Source of the DNA: Chitinophagaceae bacterium
GTDB lineage: Bacteria > Bacteroidota > Bacteroidia > Chitinophagales > Chitinophagaceae
DNA length: 64,000 nucleotides
Assembly (NCBI GenBank): GCA_021151685.1
Contig: JAGKWS010000002.1
Span: forward strand, 23,460-87,459
Direction of reading: 5' to 3'
Part shown: in pieces, positions 18,992 to 28,335 of the stretch
How positions within the stretch are numbered: the stretch's first letter is position 1
How the letters are laid out: the number at the start of each line of letters is the position of its first letter
Program-made: the position numbers and the translations under genes
Notes under the pieces: generated by a model
Database searches by the model: none
Told to the model about the DNA's origin: nothing
The model's input: only the letters and a program-made list of their open reading frames with translations

Positions 18992-20023
18992 ATGAACGCA
19001 CTGAAGAATGATTTGCTGTTAAAAGCATTGAAAGGAGAAACACTGAGCAGGCCACCGGTATGGATGATGCGGCAAGCAGGCCGTTACCTACCCGACTATA
19101 TAAAACTGCGCGAAAAATATGACTTCTTTACAAGGGTAGAAACACCAGAGCTGGCATGCGAAATAACGCTGCAACCTGTAGACCAAGTGGGTGTAGATGC
19201 TGCCATCATATTCTCAGACATACTGGTTATACCACAGGCAATGGGCCTTGAGGTAACGCTGGAAGAAGGGAAGGGGCCATTGCTGCCAAGGGTAGTAAAA
19301 AACGAAGCCGATGTACAGGCATTGGTTACCGATAACATAGAAGAACGCCTGCACTATGTTATGAAGGCACTGGCTATGACCAAACGTGAACTGAACGGAC
19401 GCGTACCCTTGATTGGATTTGCAGGTGCTCCATGGACGTTGTTGTGTTATATGGTAGAAGGCAAGGGCAGTAAAACATTCGATAAAGCCAAACAATTCTG
19501 CTTCACGCAACCCGAGTTAGCACATACGTTGCTACAAAAAATTACCGATGCTACTATTGCTTACCTGAAGGCACAAATAAAAGCCGGTGCCGATTTGGTA
19601 CAGGTTTTTGACAGTTGGAGTGGAATGCTGAGTCCAGCTGATTTCCAGTTGTTTGCACAACCATACCTTACCCAAATTGCAGATGCTGTAAATGAAGATG
19701 CTCCGGTAATACTTTTCCCCAAAGGTAGCTGGTATGCCCTGGCCGATCTGAGTCATACATCTGCCGCAGGTCTTGGGCTCGATTGGAGTGTTACGCCAGA
19801 ACTGGCTCGTCAGCTCACCGGCAACCGTATTACGCTGCAAGGCAATTTCGACCCGGCAAGACTGTTGTCGCCAATACCACAAATCAAAAAAGATGTGCAT
19901 GAAATGATTACCCGCTTTGGCTCCAACAGATACATAGCCAATTTGGGTCATGGTATACTGCCCAATATACCGGTTGACCATGCTCGAGCATTTGTAGATG
20001 CGGTAAAAGAGTATGAAGGGTAA
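18992..20023 (+). CDS. hemE: uroporphyrinogen decarboxylase
   Basis: A 343-residue enzyme, the normal family length. The N-terminal signature PPVWMMRQAGRYLPDY contains the substrate-binding Arg residues. GFAGAPWTLLCYMVEG and the FDSWSG segment complete the active-site cleft. It converts uroporphyrinogen III to coproporphyrinogen III. It is the fourth gene of the heme operon and is followed by hemF. Confidence 0.95.
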   Translation: MNALKNDLLLKALKGETLSRPPVWMMRQAGRYLPDYIKLREKYDFFTRVETPELACEITLQPVDQVGVDAAIIFSDILVIPQAMGLEVTLEEGKGPLLPRVVKNEADVQALVTDNIEERLHYVMKALAMTKRELNGRVPLIGFAGAPWTLLCYMVEGKGSKTFDKAKQFCFTQPELAHTLLQKITDATIAYLKAQIKAGADLVQVFDSWSGMLSPADFQLFAQPYLTQIADAVNEDAPVILFPKGSWYALADLSHTSAAGLGLDWSVTPELARQLTGNRITLQGNFDPARLLSPIPQIKKDVHEMITRFGSNRYIANLGHGILPNIPVDHARAFVDAVKEYEG

Positions 20024-20068
20024 CATTCAGCATCTTTATAGTTTTAGCACATTCAATATCAGTCAACA

Positions 20069-20977
20069 ATGTCTGTAAAAGACCAATTTACCAGCTACAT
20101 CCATTCATTGCAAGACCGCATATGCAGTGGTTTAGAAGCAATGGATGGTGTAGCAACATTTGCCGAGGACAAATGGGAGCGGCCCGGTGGCGGTGGTGGT
20201 AGAACCCGTGTTATTGCCGATGGTGCTGTTTTTGAAAAAGGCGGTGTCAATACATCTATAGTACATGGCGCACTACCGCCTGCCATGCAACAGGCTTTCG
20301 GGGTAAAGGATAGTGACTTTTTTGCCTGTGGTTTATCATTAGTCATTCATCCGCTGAACCCACATGTGCCAACGGTACATGCCAACTGGCGATTTTTTGA
20401 GCTATACGACAAAAAAGGCAATCGTGTAGATGGATGGTTTGGCGGTGGTGCCGATCTTACCCCATACTATCTGGTGCCAGACGATGCGGTGCATTTTCAC
20501 AGTACGCTGAAGAATGCCATAGACCCTTTTGGCCCAGAACTGTACCCTAAGTATAAAAAGCATTGCGACGAATATTTCTCTAATCTGCACCGCGATGGAG
20601 AGATGCGCGGTATAGGTGGCGTGTTTTACGACTATTTGCGCCCTGCCGATGAAACAGATGCACAGAGATTATTGGCCTTTCAGATGGCTAATGGAGATGC
20701 GTTTCTGCATGCCTACTTGCCTATTGTAGCTCGCCGTAAAGAGATGCAATATACCGATGAGCAGGTGCAATGGCAGGAGATCAGGCGTGGCCGTTATGTC
20801 GAATTCAATCTGGTACATGACAGAGGAACCCTTTTCGGACTGAAAACCAATGGCCGTACCGAAAGTATATTAATGAGTCTGCCACCGCGTGCCCGCTGGT
20901 ACTACAACCATCAGCCGGTACCGGGCAGTGCCGAGGAACAAATGCTACATTATTACCGACCACATAATTGGGTATGA
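20069..20977 (+). CDS. hemF: oxygen-dependent coproporphyrinogen III oxidase
   Basis: A 302-residue HemF-type oxidase. The conserved blocks RPGGGGGRTRV, WRFFELYD and GWFGGGADLTPYYL are present. The C-terminal EFNLVHDRGTLFGLKTNGR and SLPPRARWYY motifs are intact. It decarboxylates coproporphyrinogen III to protoporphyrinogen IX using O2, which implies heme synthesis under oxic conditions. It is the last heme enzyme in the operon; hemB, hemL, hemG and hemH are not in the window. Confidence 0.95.
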   Translation: MSVKDQFTSYIHSLQDRICSGLEAMDGVATFAEDKWERPGGGGGRTRVIADGAVFEKGGVNTSIVHGALPPAMQQAFGVKDSDFFACGLSLVIHPLNPHVPTVHANWRFFELYDKKGNRVDGWFGGGADLTPYYLVPDDAVHFHSTLKNAIDPFGPELYPKYKKHCDEYFSNLHRDGEMRGIGGVFYDYLRPADETDAQRLLAFQMANGDAFLHAYLPIVARRKEMQYTDEQVQWQEIRRGRYVEFNLVHDRGTLFGLKTNGRTESILMSLPPRARWYYNHQPVPGSAEEQMLHYYRPHNWV

Positions 20978-20983
20978 CCCACG

Positions 20984-20991
20984 TATCTTTG
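20984..20991 (+). promoter_or_regulatory. possible internal promoter -7 box TATCTTTG before feoA-like gene
   Basis: A TAnnTTTG match between hemF and the FeoA-like gene. If used, transcription would begin close to 20996, and translation would more likely start at the second ATG, 21011. Confidence 0.35.
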
Positions 20992-20995
20992 TACA

Positions 20996-21235
20996 ATGAC
21001 GGAAGAAAAGATGGTACGTTTATCGCAGTTACCTGCGGGAACGATGGCGAAGATTGAGAAACATGAAGAAAGCGAATTTCAACTAATGTTGATGGAAATG
21101 GGCTGTGTGCCCGGCGAGCCGGTATGGGTAGAAATGGTTGCCCCCCTTGGCGACCCCTTAGCCATCAATATTGCGGGTTATTATCTCAGTATTCGCAAGC
21201 AGGAAGCCGAAAATATTTGGGTTGTTTGCCAATAA
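20996..21235 (+). CDS. FeoA-like SH3-domain protein
   Basis: A 79-residue protein (74 if started at the ATG at 21011, which matches the usual FeoA N-terminus, MVRLSQLPAG). The small beta-barrel pattern of FeoA is visible: LSQLPAGTMAKI, then LMEMGCVPGEPVWV, then IAGYYLSIRKQEAENIWV. FeoA proteins are cytosolic regulators of the FeoB ferrous iron transporter; no feoB lies in the window. Placement directly behind hemF suggests co-regulation of iron supply and heme synthesis, which is inference. Confidence 0.75.
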   Translation: MTEEKMVRLSQLPAGTMAKIEKHEESEFQLMLMEMGCVPGEPVWVEMVAPLGDPLAINIAGYYLSIRKQEAENIWVVCQ

Positions 21236-21239
21236 TGCA

Positions 21240-21476
21240 TTAATCTTCGTATTGGTCGAAGTCGGTATTTGAGACTATGTCCATGCGAATTTTGCTGAAT
21301 CTTTTGCCACCGTTTATAAGGTCTACACCTTCCAAAATTTTCAGCTCCACTATCGCTCCGTTAAGGAACGCAGTATCTATCACCTTGAGGATGTCTTCCT
21401 TAATGGATATATTAGTTGATTTCGTATCAGCTATTGTACCCTTTGCAGATGCTACCTGGTATTCTTTGCGTATCAT
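21240..21476 (-). CDS. small conserved-looking cytosolic protein, unknown
   Basis: A 78-residue protein, probably cytosolic, with alternating polar and hydrophobic residues (IVELKILEGVDLINGGKRF) suggesting a small beta-rich fold. I recognise no family. I chose the ATG at 21476 because a TAnnTTTG box on the minus strand lies at 21510-21517, which would sit inside the longer reading frame starting at 21521. It is convergent with the FeoA-like gene, with only 4 bp between stops. Confidence 0.5.
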   Translation of the reverse strand: MIRKEYQVASAKGTIADTKSTNISIKEDILKVIDTAFLNGAIVELKILEGVDLINGGKRFSKIRMDIVSNTDFDQYED

Positions 21477-21509
21477 AAGTTGCGTTGTAACGGTGTAATG
21501 CTCTATACG

Positions 21510-21517
21510 CAAATATA
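21510..21517 (-). promoter_or_regulatory. promoter -7 box TATATTTG
   Basis: A minus-strand TAnnTTTG box 33 bp upstream of the ATG at 21476. Confidence 0.45.
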
Positions 21518-21618
21518 ACAAATAGCACTAAAACTAAGAAAAATTTATATTTCAATATTTATGTCATGTGATGTATCTATGTCATTTACATTGCGTTGAC
21601 AATTAAATGTAAGCGTGC

Positions 21619-22875
21619 CTACCCAAGTACGTGTAGGGCATTTTCCAGCAAAGACAAGACCACTGGTATATCTTCGGGCTTGCAAGTGCCTACGCTTATA
21701 CGGTACCATGGCGATGACCTGTCTGCGCCAAAACAGTAAAACGGAACCATGGCCAACTGCGCCTTACCCAAGATATAGTTGGTAACATCTTCCTGTGTTT
21801 CCAGTACTTTTCCATCTGCTACACGGCCTTTCAGGTCGGCTTTTACGGTAAGGTATATGGCAGCCTGCGGGGCTATACAATCTACTGCATAGCCCTTGTC
21901 TTTTAATGCTATAATTCCTTTGTAAAAGGCCATCAGTCTTTCCTGTAGCCGCTCACGAAAACTTACAAACCATGCATCTGTAGCTTCGTTCATAGCCAAA
22001 TAGCGCGCTGTAGCCTTTTGTTCGGCCATAGGGGCCCATGCACCTACATGGCTCAGCAGTGCTTTCATCTTGGCCAGTACATCGGCAGGCCCCAAAGACC
22101 ACCCCACTCTTACACCAGTTGCAGCAAACGACTTGGAAATACCGTCTATAAAGATGGTATACTCCTTCATGGCTGGCCGTAGCGATACCGGGTTACAATG
22201 CTCTATGCCATTGTAGGTGAGCAAGGCATACATCTGGTCAAACATTACGTAAAGCTTCTTTTGCCCCTCGCCACGGCGTTGGTTTTCAGCAATTACCATG
22301 TCGCATATAGCTTCCATATTAGCCTTGCCCATAGTAGTGCCTGTTGGGTTTTGCGGGGTACACAGGCACAGCAGGGCTGCCCCTTCTATGTGTGGTGCTA
22401 TGTCGGCAGGCAATGGCATAAAATCTTGCTCTGGTGTGGTGTCTATCATACAATGCACACCATGGTTCATAGACGCATAGTGGTTATTGTTCCAAGATGG
22501 TACCGAGTATATCACTTTATCGCCGGCATCTACCACAGTCTTGAATAAGGAGTATATCAATGGTCGCCCGCCAGATGCAATCAATACTTCGCTTTGATTA
22601 TAACTGATGCCAAAATGTCTTTCAATAAACTTCGATACAGAACTGCGTAGCTCTCCAATACCTTCGGCTGGCGGGTAGTTGGTATAGCCATCGCGGTAGC
22701 AGGCAACAATCAGGTCTTCCAGTTCAGATGGTATAGGAAATACCGAGGGCGCAAAATCGCCTATTGTGTAGTTGTAAATTGTTTCGCCAGCCTGTATCCT
22801 CCGGTTTATCTCATTCCCAAGCTTCACCACTTCCGACCCTATCAATGAATCTGCAAATCGGCTCAATGTACCCAT
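21619..22875 (-). CDS. class I/II PLP aminotransferase
   Basis: A 418-residue fold-type I aminotransferase. The PLP lysine is in FIDGISKSFAATGVRVGW. The substrate-handling CLCTPQNPTGT motif and the DQMYALL segment are present. The family resembles aspartate/aromatic aminotransferases; the amino donor cannot be told from sequence. I chose the ATG at 22875 (MGTLSRFADSL) because it begins the conserved domain; the longer frame adds residues unlike the family. It is divergent from the alpha/beta hydrolase gene. Confidence 0.85.
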   Translation of the reverse strand: MGTLSRFADSLIGSEVVKLGNEINRRIQAGETIYNYTIGDFAPSVFPIPSELEDLIVACYRDGYTNYPPAEGIGELRSSVSKFIERHFGISYNQSEVLIASGGRPLIYSLFKTVVDAGDKVIYSVPSWNNNHYASMNHGVHCMIDTTPEQDFMPLPADIAPHIEGAALLCLCTPQNPTGTTMGKANMEAICDMVIAENQRRGEGQKKLYVMFDQMYALLTYNGIEHCNPVSLRPAMKEYTIFIDGISKSFAATGVRVGWSLGPADVLAKMKALLSHVGAWAPMAEQKATARYLAMNEATDAWFVSFRERLQERLMAFYKGIIALKDKGYAVDCIAPQAAIYLTVKADLKGRVADGKVLETQEDVTNYILGKAQLAMVPFYCFGADRSSPWYRISVGTCKPEDIPVVLSLLENALHVLG

Positions 22876-22958
22876 AACTGCCTGTTTATATTGAAACTGC
22901 AAGTTACAAAGCCACGGCCACAATATATATACTTCTTAGTGATTAGCCCTACTAATCG

Positions 22959-22966
22959 TATTTTTG
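22959..22966 (+). promoter_or_regulatory. promoter -7 box TATTTTTG
   Basis: A TAnnTTTG match just before the alpha/beta hydrolase gene. The very short leader it implies would favour the ATG at 22982 over 22973. Confidence 0.35.
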
Positions 22967-22972
22967 AAGTCT

Positions 22973-23764
22973 ATGCCATACATGTCGGCAGGTTCGGGCA
23001 ATTTACATTATCAGGCTATAGGCAATGGCAATAAAATCGTTGTGGCCTTTCATGGCTATGGCGAGCAGGCATCTGTCTATAACGTTTTCGGGCCTTGCCT
23101 TGGGCAACAATACACAATACTGTCATTCGATCTGCCATTTCATGGTAGTTCGACATGGGGTGCCAACCCGCTAACACACGATTGTCTTAAAAACTTGATA
23201 GAAGAGGTGTTGGCAACATATCATGTAAACAAAGTAACATTGATGGGGTATAGCATCGGTGCCAGAGTATGTCTGGCAGCTATGTATGCATCACCCACAC
23301 GCATAGATACCATGTTACTAATGGCAGCAGATGGCTTGATGGTAAACCGGTTCTATCAATTTGCCACCAAAACAATGGTAGGTAGCTGGCTTTTTCGAAC
23401 GTTCTTGCAGGGCGATACCATTGTTTCGTTGTTGCACTGGTGTCGCAAATTTCACATTGTCCCAAATTTATTGTATCGCTTGGCAATACACTCGGTCGGT
23501 TCTGCGGCCAAACGTGCACAATTGTTGCAGGCATGGCCAAGCCTGCGTACCCTTGTACATAAGCCGGCACATTTACGCCAAACAATACAGCAAAAAGGCA
23601 TACTGGTGCACCTATACATGGGGGCCAGAGACAAAATATTACCACCTGTACTCGGGCACAAGTTTGCCAATGAGCTGCCAAGCATACAATTGCACATTCT
23701 GGACCGGGGACATCGTATCTTTGATGCAGACAATGCAGCGCAAATTGCCGCTCCGCTATTGTAA
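22973..23764 (+). CDS. alpha/beta hydrolase
   Basis: A 263-residue alpha/beta-hydrolase. The oxyanion region is VVAFHGYGEQ. The nucleophile elbow GYSIGA has the catalytic Ser, and the catalytic His is in LDRGHRIFD near the C-terminus. There is no signal peptide, so it is cytosolic. The substrate is unknown; esterase or lactonase activity is possible. The glycosyltransferase follows after 2 bp, so the two form an operon and may act on the same glycoconjugate. An ATG at 22982 is an alternative start. Confidence 0.8.
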   Translation: MPYMSAGSGNLHYQAIGNGNKIVVAFHGYGEQASVYNVFGPCLGQQYTILSFDLPFHGSSTWGANPLTHDCLKNLIEEVLATYHVNKVTLMGYSIGARVCLAAMYASPTRIDTMLLMAADGLMVNRFYQFATKTMVGSWLFRTFLQGDTIVSLLHWCRKFHIVPNLLYRLAIHSVGSAAKRAQLLQAWPSLRTLVHKPAHLRQTIQQKGILVHLYMGARDKILPPVLGHKFANELPSIQLHILDRGHRIFDADNAAQIAAPLL

Positions 23765-23766
23765 TT

Positions 23767-24909
23767 ATGACGGCGATTCTCCTCTTATCGGTATTGCTTA
23801 CGGTGCTCTATGTATCGCTGATGTTGCTATACCGTAAAGGGTGGCAACAACAACCAGAGTTCAGTGTACCTGCACTATATATACCATCTACCCGCATTTC
23901 TGTAATTGTACCTGCCCGCAACGAGCAAGATAATATTGGTGCCTGTCTCGATTCTATATTGGCCCAAACCTATCCTTCCTACCTGTTCGAGGTAATAGTA
24001 GTAGACGACCACTCTGAAGACAGTACAGCCCCCATTGTGGCCGAATATGCCGATCGTGGCGTGCGGTGCATTCGTCTGTCCGATTATTTGCCAATGGGTA
24101 AGGCCGTGAATGCTTACAAAAAAATGGCATTAGCCACCGGTATTGCACAAAGCAATGGAGCCCTTGTAGTAACTACCGATGCCGACTGTACTGTGCCCAA
24201 TGCCTGGCTGATGCACATTGCAGCCATCTTCGAGCAGCGCGATGCGATGATGGTGGTTGCTCCTGTTATCTACAAGTCTCGCAGAAAAGTACTGGAAATT
24301 TTTCAGTTGATAGACTTTATGAGCATGCAGGGCATTACCGGCGCAGCCCATGCACTTAAATTGGGCAACATGAGCAACGGGGCCAATCTGGCTTTTCGTC
24401 GTAGTGCTTTCGAACAGGTGCGCGGGTACGAGGGTATTTTAGATCTTGCTTCAGGCGACGATTTTTTGCTAATGATGAAAATGAACGACGTAGCACCCGA
24501 CAAAATTGCCTACCTCAAGTCGGTAAATGCGGCCGTTACTACCTTACCCCAGCCCACATGGTGGGCACTATTGCAGCAGCGCATCCGGTGGGCATCCAAG
24601 TCAGGCAAGTATAAAGATCATCGGCTCACTGCCATATTGGTATTGGTCTATTTTTTTAATTTGTTGGTAGCCATATTGGCAGTGGGTAGTTTGTTTCACC
24701 CCGCATTTGTATTCATCTGTTATTCGGCATTTGCCATCAAAACGGCTGTTGAATTTTGGTTTCTGCGCCCGGTAACCCGCTTTTTTCATACCGATTGGGT
24801 GCTAATCTGGTTCCCTTTACTACAGCCACTTCATGTTATATACATAGTGCTGGCAGGGTTCCTTGGTTTTGTGGGTAAGTACCAATGGAAGGGAAGAACG
24901 GTGAAGTAA
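23767..24909 (+). CDS. membrane-anchored family 2 glycosyltransferase
   Basis: A 380-residue GT2 enzyme. It has an N-terminal membrane helix (residues 2-20), a GT-A nucleotide-binding domain beginning ISVIVPARNEQDNIG, metal-binding TTDADC, and QQRIRWASKSGKY, which resembles the Q/RxxRW motif of processive enzymes. Two to three C-terminal membrane helices follow. It transfers sugar from an NDP-sugar to a lipid or polymer at the cytoplasmic face. It is coupled to the upstream hydrolase. The product is not predictable. Confidence 0.85.
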   Translation: MTAILLLSVLLTVLYVSLMLLYRKGWQQQPEFSVPALYIPSTRISVIVPARNEQDNIGACLDSILAQTYPSYLFEVIVVDDHSEDSTAPIVAEYADRGVRCIRLSDYLPMGKAVNAYKKMALATGIAQSNGALVVTTDADCTVPNAWLMHIAAIFEQRDAMMVVAPVIYKSRRKVLEIFQLIDFMSMQGITGAAHALKLGNMSNGANLAFRRSAFEQVRGYEGILDLASGDDFLLMMKMNDVAPDKIAYLKSVNAAVTTLPQPTWWALLQQRIRWASKSGKYKDHRLTAILVLVYFFNLLVAILAVGSLFHPAFVFICYSAFAIKTAVEFWFLRPVTRFFHTDWVLIWFPLLQPLHVIYIVLAGFLGFVGKYQWKGRTVK

Positions 24910-24980
24910 ACAGACTCTGATAAATACTAAATATTCCTTAAACAGTACTACGGTACCTGCATATGGTATTACTTTACTGC

Positions 24981-25787
24981 ATGAAAGCGTGCTTACTGTT
25001 ATTACTATCTGGTACATTGTTGTCTGGCAACATATGGGCGCAAGACGAGCAATGGGATGCCTATATGAGCTCGTGGAACGGTAAGCCCGAATCTATATTG
25101 GTAGATATGGCGCAAATGACCACTGCCCCCAACAAACTAATGCCATGGTTGGTAATAACCGGCCCTGTAGTAGAAGATTGTGGCGGCAAAGATGGCATAC
25201 CCACCCCAGCAGTACTGAATGAGATGGAAAAAATACTGGACGCTACCAGCAGTATGCTGAGTGGTGCCACGGCACGCAAACTGGTGGGTACAGTAACAAG
25301 AAATTGTACCCGGCTCAATTATTACTATGTACGGGACACTATGGCAGTGCGCCACGCCATCAACAGATTGTATACCAACACATTTGCAGGGTACAAGTAC
25401 GAGCTGAAGATAAAACATGACCCCGACTGGAAGATATATCGCTCATTTCTGTACCCCGATAGTGCTACCCAATCTTGGATGGCTTGCGTAAAGCAGCTTT
25501 CAGCCATCAGGGAAACCAACCCTATGGGCACCAAACAAACGGTGTTTTTTGATTTGTTCTTTCCCAATGCTGCTGCACGAAACGAGTTTGCGATGGCGGC
25601 CGAGCGTGTAGGGTATAAAAAAGAGGGCGAAACAGTGGTGCAGGGAATAGCCCCGTTATACGAAATTACACTATCGCGCATTACTACGCTGTCTGTAGAT
25701 AGTTTGCTGGCCGATGAGGCTCTTCTGAAGAACGTTGCGGCACCTGTTGCAGGTCATTTCCGCAATTGGCACATTGGGCATAAGTAG
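24981..25787 (+). CDS. secreted DUF695 / RraB-like two-domain protein
   Basis: A 268-residue protein with a signal peptide (residues 1-21, ending NIWAQ). A DUF695-like domain has WDAYMSSWNGKPESILVDMA at its start and FAGYKYELKIKHDPDW in its second half. An RraB-like C-terminal segment follows (VFFDLFFPNAAARNEFAMAA, then RVGYKKE). RraB inhibits RNase E in enterobacteria, but this copy is predicted to be exported, so the domain must serve another purpose here. I took the ATG at 24981 because it starts a typical signal peptide; 24963 is an alternative. Confidence 0.7.
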   Translation: MKACLLLLLSGTLLSGNIWAQDEQWDAYMSSWNGKPESILVDMAQMTTAPNKLMPWLVITGPVVEDCGGKDGIPTPAVLNEMEKILDATSSMLSGATARKLVGTVTRNCTRLNYYYVRDTMAVRHAINRLYTNTFAGYKYELKIKHDPDWKIYRSFLYPDSATQSWMACVKQLSAIRETNPMGTKQTVFFDLFFPNAAARNEFAMAAERVGYKKEGETVVQGIAPLYEITLSRITTLSVDSLLADEALLKNVAAPVAGHFRNWHIGHK

Positions 25788-25788
25788 C

Positions 25789-26868
25789 CTATCGCAACTG
25801 CCTTCGGTACAGTACCAGTGCCACAATACCAAATATTATGTTGGGTATCCAAACGGCTATTAAAGGGTCCAGTGTAGACTTTGTAGCAAATGTGTTGGTA
25901 AGCTGCTGAAACATAATGTACACTGCACTCAGGGCAATGCCCAACGCCAAATGGAAACCACTACCGCCACGTATTTTTTTGCTGGCAATACAGGCACCTA
26001 TTATGGTAAGAATAAACCCGGCAAATGGCTGTGCACTTCTTCGTTCTTTTTCTATCAGATATGTATTCAGATTTTCTTGCCCACGCAGGGTCTCGGCATT
26101 AATGTATTCTATCAATTGCGGTGTGGTAAGGGCCTCTTTTATGGCATCTCCCTTATTCAAATCGAGAGGAGAAAAAGGATAATTCAACTCCATGTCTGGT
26201 ATCTTCACCAGTTTTTCTTTGGCAGAATCATTTGTCCTTACTACCACATTATGCAGTTTCCATATTTTTCTGGTGGTATCATATATCACATATTCGGCCA
26301 TCAGTTTTTCTTTCAACAGGGTGCCCTCTATCTTTTCGGCCGTAAACCTGTTGCCCATGTAGTTGTTGAAGTTGAAATTCTGTAGGTACACATACAACCC
26401 CTTGGCTATACCCAAGTGCATATTGTCTGATGCATACCGGAAGTTGGCATCGTTAATGTAGGTATTTTCAAAATCTATTCGTTGTTTATTGGCCACAGGT
26501 ATCACCCAATGATTGGCGTACAAAGACACAATGCACAAAAAGCCGCCACCAACTGCATATGGCCTCAGAAAACGTGTAAAAGATACCCCCGATGACAGTA
26601 TGGCTATTATTTCGGACTTATAGGCCATCTTCGATGTGAAGAAGATAGTGGCTATGAATATGAAAAGCGGAAATAAAAGAGCAGTAATGTGGGGTACAAA
26701 GTTCTTGTAATAGTTGACTACAACGGCTAAAGGCGCCTTCTTAGACACAATATTGTCTACTTTCTCGCTGTAATCTATAACGCATGATATTACTGCAAGT
26801 ATCATGATGGCGAAAAAGAAGGTGGTAAGGAATTTCCGAACAATATACCAATCAATCTTTTTCATCAA
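25789..26868 (-). CDS. LptF/LptG family permease
   Basis: A 359-residue YjgP/YjgQ-family protein. Three N-terminal membrane helices include the conserved MAYKSEIIAILSSGVSFTRF coupling segment. A large periplasmic beta-jellyroll domain (about 115-265) and three C-terminal helices follow. In the Lpt system a pair of such permeases with LptB extracts lipopolysaccharide from the inner membrane. Neither a second permease nor lptB is adjacent, which is common in Bacteroidota. Whether it is LptF or LptG cannot be settled here. Confidence 0.88.
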   Translation of the reverse strand: MMKKIDWYIVRKFLTTFFFAIMILAVISCVIDYSEKVDNIVSKKAPLAVVVNYYKNFVPHITALLFPLFIFIATIFFTSKMAYKSEIIAILSSGVSFTRFLRPYAVGGGFLCIVSLYANHWVIPVANKQRIDFENTYINDANFRYASDNMHLGIAKGLYVYLQNFNFNNYMGNRFTAEKIEGTLLKEKLMAEYVIYDTTRKIWKLHNVVVRTNDSAKEKLVKIPDMELNYPFSPLDLNKGDAIKEALTTPQLIEYINAETLRGQENLNTYLIEKERRSAQPFAGFILTIIGACIASKKIRGGSGFHLALGIALSAVYIMFQQLTNTFATKSTLDPLIAVWIPNIIFGIVALVLYRRQLR

Positions 26869-27016
26869 GTTGTCCTGTCAGTGTTTAGCAGATGCAAAAA
26901 TGCTGCTTTTTATTTACGTAAATACTAAAGCAATGATAAAATATGTTGCCTAACAAAACATAATAGCCTCATCATACGCTATTGAATACTCCTATATATA
27001 GGCTATTTTCGCGTTC

Positions 27017-28225
27017 ATGTTTCAACAATTAACCAACCAGCAACTTTTGGCAGCCGTTCAGCAATTTGGCAGCCCCATTTATGTATACCATGCCGAACAG
27101 ATAGCCGAACGCTACAACAAACTGAAAAATGCCTTTAAGGGTCATCCAACCAAGTTTTTTTATGCCTGTAAAGCACTCACTAACGTCAACATACTAAAGT
27201 ACATAAAAGGACTGGGCGGTTTGCTCGACTGCGTCAGCATCAACGAAGTGAAATTGGGATTATTGGCTGGTTTTCTTCCATCCGAAATTCTCTTTACACC
27301 AAACTGTGTCGATTTTTCTGAAATTGAAGAATCTGTAGCATTGGGTGTACGGGTAAATATCGACAACATATCGGTCTTGGAACGTTTTGGCAATACCTAT
27401 GGCGGTAGCTATCCTATTTGCATTCGCATCAATCCGCATATAGTAGCAGGTGGCAATTACAAAATATCTACCGGCCATATAGATAGTAAGTTTGGCATCT
27501 CTATACACCAACTACGCCATATAGAACGTATTGTAAAAACAACCGGGCTGCATGTACAAGGGCTACACATGCATACCGGCAGCGAAATAAAAGATATCAA
27601 TGTATTTCTACAAGGGCTCGATGTTATGTTCGACATTGCCACCCGTTTCCCGCAAATAGAGTTTATAGATTTAGGTAGCGGGTTCAAGGTGCCCTACAAA
27701 GACGATGATCAGGAAACTGATGTAGACCTATTGGGGGCAAAAGTTGCCGAAGCTGTTACAGCTTTTGAAAAGGAAAACAACAGAAAGCTGGAAATATGGT
27801 TTGAGCCGGGCAAATATCTGGTGAGCGAATGTGGCTGGTTTATAGTGCATGCCAATGTCATTAAGCAAACAACTGCCACTGTTTTTGTGGGTGTCAATTC
27901 CGGCTTCAATCACCTTATCAGACCCATGTTCTACGACTCATACCATCGTATTACCAATATATCTAACCCCGATGGGGCCAAAAGAATATACACAGTAGTA
28001 GGCAACATATGCGAAACCGACACCTTTGCATGGGACCGCGTGCTGACGGAGGTACGCGAGGGCGATTATCTGGCATTTCATAATGCAGGTGCCTATGGCT
28101 TCGAGATGAGCAGCAATTTCAACTCCCGATTGAAACCTGCCGAAGTACTTTTTGAAAACGGAACACCCAAACTCATCAGAAAGGCAGATGTATTCGACGA
28201 CCTGTTACGCAATCAGGTGATGTAG
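27017..28225 (+). CDS. lysA: diaminopimelate decarboxylase
   Basis: A 402-residue fold-type III PLP enzyme. The PLP lysine Lys52 lies in FFYACKALTN. The HMHTGSEI and EPGKYLVSECG motifs are present, as is the second active-site Cys in VGNICETDTFAWDR. It decarboxylates meso-diaminopimelate to lysine, the last step of lysine synthesis. A near-consensus -7 box (TATTTTCG, 27003-27010) lies just upstream. The gene appears monocistronic. Confidence 0.93.
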   Translation: MFQQLTNQQLLAAVQQFGSPIYVYHAEQIAERYNKLKNAFKGHPTKFFYACKALTNVNILKYIKGLGGLLDCVSINEVKLGLLAGFLPSEILFTPNCVDFSEIEESVALGVRVNIDNISVLERFGNTYGGSYPICIRINPHIVAGGNYKISTGHIDSKFGISIHQLRHIERIVKTTGLHVQGLHMHTGSEIKDINVFLQGLDVMFDIATRFPQIEFIDLGSGFKVPYKDDDQETDVDLLGAKVAEAVTAFEKENNRKLEIWFEPGKYLVSECGWFIVHANVIKQTTATVFVGVNSGFNHLIRPMFYDSYHRITNISNPDGAKRIYTVVGNICETDTFAWDRVLTEVREGDYLAFHNAGAYGFEMSSNFNSRLKPAEVLFENGTPKLIRKADVFDDLLRNQVM

Positions 28226-28335
28226 AGAAATATTGACATAATGTGTCGGAATTCCCCCTCATTTTGTCGAAAAGGCACACTCAATATCTTCAAAGATTGT
28301 ACAGATATTTGTGCATCAAAAAACGATATAAACAC

